Below, one piece after another: positions 59,000-64,000 of a stretch of DNA of 64,000 bases (its first letter is position 1; every line of letters begins with the position of its first letter). A model generated the notes under the pieces. That model saw only the letters and a program-made list of their open reading frames with translations. It had not been told where the DNA came from and searched no databases. A program made the position numbers and the translations under genes. Source of the stretch: Physcia stellaris (lineage: Eukaryota; Ascomycota; Lecanoromycetes; Caliciales; Physciaceae); the NCBI GenBank assembly GCA_018902385.1, contig JABSSW010000026.1, positions 530,865 through 594,864 of the forward strand, given 5' to 3'.

Positions 59000-60780
59000 A
59001 ACAAATCAAAAAATTGTTCACAATCAAAAATAAAAAAAAAAAAAAACATAAAACGTACAACGTCGCAAATTTTTTTCGTTTAACAACAATTTCAATTTCG
59101 ACATCGACATCGATTCAAACAATGAAAACGATATGAAAAAATCGTCGTTTTGTCAAAAAAGTTGATCAATAAATTTTTCAAATTCGTATGAATTGCAAAT
59201 ATCGACGTCTCGTTACACATAATTAACGATTTTTGACTTTTTAATGAATTTTTCAAATCGATTAAAAGACGCACGATCAAAATCGAAAAAAAAATTGTAT
59301 TCAAATTAATGTGATTTAATGACGATACGTGTCAAAAATGATAAAAACACGTTAACGAAAATGTTTTATATATTTAATTTCGACATCAATTTTCTATTCG
59401 ACAAACATTTTATCAAAAAGAATTTGATAAAAAATTTCAATGACGATAGTTTGTTCATGCGCAATAAACAAAACGTTGAAATATTTCGAACATTCGTTTA
59501 AAAAAATGTTTACATAATAAACAAAATTATATCAAAATTTAAAAAATACGCATTGTTGGCGAGCAACACGATGTTTGCAATTGAATTTTTAAAATTTTGT
59601 TTGTTTCATTTGCAATGTCAACAATCGTGAACTCGAACGAAATTTTGCTCGATGCAAATATTGATTTTCGAATGATATCGAGATCGATTTTCAATCATCG
59701 AATGTTGATTCAAATATTGATTCAAATATTGATTCAAATATTGATTCAAATGTTGATTCAAATATTGATTCAAATGTTAATCAAAAGAGACGTGATTTAT
59801 ACGAGTTATGACATCGACGTTTTGATTATATGCAATTTGCAAAACTTCGAAATTTGCACAAAATCACAATTTTACGCAAATTAATATTCATTGTTGAAAA
59901 TCGCAACGATTTATGCAAAAATATTGCGATTACGAAAATGATTAATGATATAATCGTCGTTTAATCGAACGCAAAACTCACATATTGAAATTGATATTTA
60001 TCGATATTTGTGAATTTTTATTCGTTTCAAAACTCGATTACGAATACTTTTTAGAAATCGTGAATAATCATTTTCGACGAACGTGAATTCTATTTTTTCG
60101 CAAACGAGTCGATGATCAAAAATTCTCAACAAATGAAAATTGAAAATGAAACTAAAAACTCAACGAAAATTACAAACAATACGTTGTGACAACGTCAAAA
60201 ATTGAAATTTATACTCGATTTTTGATGCGAATTTATCGACATTGCCACAATACATCGTTTCGTATAATTTCATTCAAAACGATGTAATAAAACGGTCATA
60301 AAAACGATTGAAAATCAAATTCGAGCAATGATTCAAAATGCAAAATTGTTTATAGAATTTTGATTTGAAACAAAAAAAAACAAATGTATACGTTCGCAAT
60401 CGTATGAACACGAAATCAATAATCGACAACAATTCAACAAATTTTATTGAAATTTGAACAAATATTAAATCGTCGATAAATTACATACGCGTTTGAAAAT
60501 GCAAATGTTATTCGTTCGTTGATATCAAATCATTGTTTGAAAAAAACAAAAAAAACAAATTCGTCAATACAAAAAAATCGAAAATGTTCATGAATTATGA
60601 CGAAAACATCACGATTCAATACAAAATATGAATTTTCGATCGTCGTGATGTCATCAAACATCACAAAATAGTGTTTTTGAACGTGAAAAATGAAAAAATG
60701 AATCGTTAAATTTGTTCACGATTACGATGAACGAATTATTTGAAAAACGATTTGTCGAAAAATCACACAAAATAATTATT
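59000..60780 (+). pseudogene. Copia protease and integrase relic
   Basis: Fragments in all frames: IRVKNDKNTLTKMFYIFNF (59319-59501), then the Asp-Ser-Asn minisatellite. The pre-integrase HRRF follows, preceded by TGA at 59819 where copia has Trp, then LHKITILRKLIFIVENRND and AITKM. Integrase pieces continue to KTIENQIRAMIQNAKLFIEF near 60310-60365. The same Trp-to-TGA change is present in the left copy. Confidence 0.7.
59700..59785 (+). repeat. 12-bp minisatellite in copia pol, about 7 units
   Basis: attgattcaaat/gttgattcaaat units code Ile/Val-Asp-Ser-Asn. Two more units than in the left copy. Confidence 0.85.
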
Positions 60781-61399
60781 GCATTTGCAATCGTTTCGAT
60801 AACATCGACGTTCGCATCAATTTTTGTCGCATCAATTTTTGCGAAAGTTTCGATTTCTGTTGCGCTCATGATTTCGAAAAACGAGAAAAAAATTCAGTCA
60901 ATGCACACAGAAAAAAACGATGATGAATTTATCGATACATCGAATGAAAAAAATGAAATCAACGAATTTACGACAAAATCGACAATTCAAACGCGCGTTA
61001 AATTAACATTTTTTATCAAATCTTCACGCATGATACAGCAATTTTTTCACGTGACAATTTTTAAACGCAAACGAAATATCATTGATGAAAAAAAACGAAA
61101 TGAACATCGTAACAAAATTGCACGCGTTATAATGATTTTTGATCGAAAATTTCGATACGTATGAACATGACGAATGAATTCTGTTTGCGACAACAAAAAA
61201 ACAAATCGACAATTCGTTGAAAAATTAATCATATTTGTATTCGAAAATTATCAAAAAATCGTCAATGATTTTATTTGAAACAAATTTTGATTTGAAATCA
61301 TTCAAATCGAATTGACGACGTTAATAATCAATGAAATTTGAAACGTCGTCATTTCATCGAAAAACGTCAATATCGTCATCAATAAATGAATATTCAAAA

Positions 61400-62800
61400 T
61401 CAAAATGCATGTGAATGATACATTGAACAAATTAAAAATCAAACTCGTTGCAAAAAATTTCTCGCAAATATATAAAATTGATTATACAAATATTTTTGTT
61501 TCAATTGTCAAATTCGACACATTTCGTTTGTTTTTTGTCATCGTCGCGTTGAAAAATTTCGAATATCATCAAATAAATGTTAACAATGTTTTCACGAAAT
61601 CATTTTTAAAAAAATAATTTACATAAAATCGTCATTCGACGTGAATTTATCTTTCGAACAAAGCATTTTCTGATTCGTCGAAATCTTTATGAATTGAAAC
61701 AAACAATTAGAAATTGACACGAGCGTTGCGTGAAAGAATTGCACAAATTGAATTTCGAACAAATTTCGATTGATTTTTGCATGTTTCGTTATAAAAAAAC
61801 GAGAAATTATATTGTTTTTTTACGTGAACGACATTTTTGTTGTCGTCAAATTCAACGAGCAAATCAATTGATTCAAAAATGAATTCAAAAAGATATTCAA
61901 AGTCAAAAATTTGAAAAAATGAAAAAAAATTTTGACATTAAAATCACTCGCGATCGTAAAAGACGAATTATTCGATTGAATCAAACTCATTATTTGAACG
62001 AGATATTGAATGAATTGCGTATGAATATCGATAAACACGAACGTACGAAATTATTCATGAACGATTACGATTCACTCAAATCAATGAATCGAACGACGAG
62101 CGAATTGATTCAAAAACTATCAACACAAAATTGAAAAATTTATGTATGCCGTTATACACACTCGTTCAAATATCGTTTTTGCATTGAAACGATTAAATCA
62201 ATATTTCAATGATTTTTGCGAAACATCACGATGAAATAATGAAAATTTGTTTCGTTACATTCGATCGATCATCGATCTAAATCTTGTATACGATTTGAAA
62301 ACAACAATGAAAATTTCAAAATCAAAATTTATTCGAATTTTGATTACGCAGTCGATAAATTGAACAAAAAATCGATTCTCGAATACGTTTACATGTTCGT
62401 TGAGAAATCAATATCATGAATGAATCGTAAACAAAAATCGATCGTTATTTCAATCATTGAAATCGAATATATGACTTTATCGACATGCGTTAAAAAAAAT
62501 TATGAATAACACAATTTTTTCGAAATTTGAATTTCATCAAATATTTCGAAATCGAATTAAATCAAATAACAATCACTCAAAACGATAAGCATGAAATTTG
62601 TTCATCAATGCAACTTTTGAAAAATAATCAAATCGTTAATTTGTTGATCAAAAACGCACATATTCATGAACGATCAAAACACATTGATGTGATTTATCAC
62701 AACATCAAAGATTTGCATCAGAAAATTTGATTCAATTGAATTACGTTTCAAATGTAAAACATGATAATCGATGATTTAACTAAATCGCTATCAAAAATAA
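61400..62800 (+). pseudogene. Copia reverse transcriptase and RNase H relic
   Basis: RT: LKIKLVAKNFSQIYKIDYTN, FVSIVKFDTFRLFFVIVALK, YHQINVNNVFTKSFLKK (61405-61617). It continues through LYELKQTIRN, TGA, HERCVKEL and FFYVNDIFVVV (YVDD is now YVND, 61821-61832). Then FDIKITRDRKRRIIRLNQTH, YLNEILNELRM and the 'FMYAVIHTR' equivalent. RNase H: NRKQKSIVISIIEIEYMTLS and HIHERSKHIDVIYHNIKDL (62527-62730). All are hallmarks of copia Pol. Many stops. Confidence 0.82.
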
Positions 62801-62935
62801 ATTCAAAAAATTCGTGTAAAACAATTGAAATTGAAAAATCAAAAATCAATTAAATTTTTTCAATCGTCAAAATTGTTTTTCATATTCAAATGTTGATGAT
62901 TGAATCGTACACATTTGACGAATCGTGATCGAAAA

Positions 62936-63295
62936 CAAAAATTCGTTGATCGTGTTCAAATTCGAATGCATGATAATTTAAAATGATTTTTTTTTTGAAA
63001 TCGTTCGAGTTTAATTTTTTGATTAAAAAAAATCAATGTTTTTTTTCATCAATGATCAAAGAAATTCGAATTTAATGAAAATTACGTCATTTTTTTCATT
63101 TTGAAACGATGATAACTGATTGTATGAATTTGACAAATTATAATTGAAAACAAAAATTCGTTGATCGTGTTCAAATTAAAATTCAATAATAATTCAAATG
63201 ATTTTTTCGAAATCATTCAAACTCGATTTTCTGATTTGAAAATTCAATATTTTCTCGTCAATAATTAAAAATTGAATTTAATGAAAATTACGTCG
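62936..63295 (+). repeat. Two-unit tandem repeat, period about 215 bp, before the copia 3' LTR
   Basis: caaaaattcgttgatcgtg followed by ttcaaat occurs at 62936 and 63151. Each is followed by a diverged but parallel stretch ending aatttaatgaaaattacgtc. Confidence 0.75.
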
Positions 63296-63398
63296 ATGCA
63301 AAAATCATCAATCAATAAAATCACATCAATGTAAAAATCAAAATTCAATGAAAATCGCATTTAAATGTGCAATGAACATGATTGTTATCGAATGAAAA

Positions 63399-63595
63399 TG
63401 TTGAAAAATACGATGACAAAAAATTGAAAAATAAACACGAATGTGATCAAAAATTTCTGATTGATCGATTAAACGAAACGTGTCAAAATCGATTATTATT
63501 AAAAACATTTGCGCAATCAAATTGTATTTATTTCTGTACGTAATTTCGATAATATTGTATGTAATGCAATGACAATCATTCACATTCGTTCAATA
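63399..63595 (+). repeat. 3' LTR of the copia element
   Basis: 197 bp, TGTTGAA...TTCAATA. Confidence 0.88.
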
Positions 63596-63709
63596 AAAAC
63601 GATATTATTTGACATTTTTGTTGTAACAAATTGATACGTTTTTTCGAAACGATATTAATTTGATTTTATTCGTATCATTAATTGTATATTTCACGAAATT
63701 GTATATTAT

Positions 63710-63809
63710 TGTAACAAATTCTTTAAAAATACATCGTTGTAACAAATTCATTAAAATACGTCGTTGTAACAAATTCATTAAAAATACGTTGTTGTAACAA
63801 ATTAGTTGT
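63710..63809 (+). repeat. Minisatellite, 27-28-bp unit, about 3.6 copies
   Basis: tgtaacaaattcattaaa followed by atacgtcgt repeats at 63710, 63738, 63765 and partly at 63793. Units differ by single bases and poly-A length. Confidence 0.85.
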
Positions 63810-64000
63810 TGTAATTGTACAATACGTTTTCGAAATTTATTGTCACGTTTGATCGTATTTTTTTTTTTTTCTCGTATTTATTGTTCGATAACGTATCGCA
63901 AAATGTAAAAAATAAAAAAATTATCGTGTTAAATCAAAACGAAACAACAACAAAAAAAACAATTAAATTTTTACAAATCGATAAAACAACAAACTTTTAA
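63810..64000. other. AT-rich window end, nothing recognised
   Basis: No feature assigned. Confidence 0.5.

Larger units (their letters stand above)
57715..63595 (+). mobile_element. Complete but dead Ty1/copia retrotransposon
   Basis: LTRs 57715-57910 (196 bp) and 63399-63595 (197 bp) bound a plus-strand interior with gag, protease, integrase, RT and RNase H in copia order. The flanking duplication is gaaac (57710-57714) versus aaaac (63596-63600), one G/A change. It is the inverted homologue of the element at 1-3012. Frames are broken by many stops and homopolymer shifts, with Trp codons reading TGA. The RT motif is YVND. Confidence 0.9.

Noticed and set aside
59700-59785. Regular short repeats that could suggest a CRISPR array
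   Set aside because: Contiguous 12-bp coding units without spacers, inside copia pol of a eukaryotic genome.
29451-64000. Idea that the AT-rich DNA is mitochondrial or contaminant
   Set aside because: It contains nuclear LTR elements with target duplications, CpG-rich low-GC composition, and is contiguous with the gene island on both sides.

Overview
The window looks like nuclear DNA of a filamentous ascomycete (Pezizomycotina). Evidence: short GT-AG introns of 56-82 bp, secreted proteins with fungal signal peptides, an F-box/2EXR-type protein, a subgroup-C-chitinase-type tail domain, and fungal Ty1/copia and Ty3/gypsy chromovirus retrotransposons. The order or genus cannot be fixed from sequence alone.

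Layout. (1) 1 to about 7.2 kb is a very AT-rich, gene-dead block: a truncated minus-strand copia element (1-3012), then decayed minus-strand gag-like coding sequence. (2) About 7.25-29.45 kb is a gene island of ordinary base composition with about ten gene models: a secreted ricin-B-fold lectin, an F-box/2EXR-like protein, a free-standing chitinase-tail protein, several small membrane or unknown proteins, and a group of related secreted proteins (23.65, 27.81 and perhaps the damaged 26.85 kb gene). (3) About 29.45-64 kb is AT-rich again. It holds a complete chromovirus (42185-48827, LTRs and 5-bp target duplication), a Helitron-like helicase relic (about 49.2-51.7 kb), a solo copia LTR (56143-56341), a complete copia element (57715-63595), zinc-finger relics and several local repeats. 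Inside this dead block sits one pristine 3.0-kb LTR element (35637-38657) with identical LTRs and a perfect target duplication. It encodes two BIR-type zinc modules and a C2H2 zinc-finger, Gag-like frame, but no reverse transcriptase.

Main observation. The AT-rich blocks do not show the usual fungal RIP signature (CpA to TpA). CpC/GpG are essentially absent and CpT/ApG are rare, while CpA/TpG and CpG survive and TpA is scarce. In the dead transposons conserved Trp codons are TGA rather than TAG, Gln codons survive, and the RT catalytic motif reads xND instead of xDD in both element types, each change being GpG to GpA. Differences between the two chromovirus LTRs are mostly ApG/ApA or CpY/TpY. 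This points to a hypermutation process directed at CpC and CpT, which standard RIP indices would score as no RIP. All identifications come from reading the sequence and from remembered family motifs; no database search was run.
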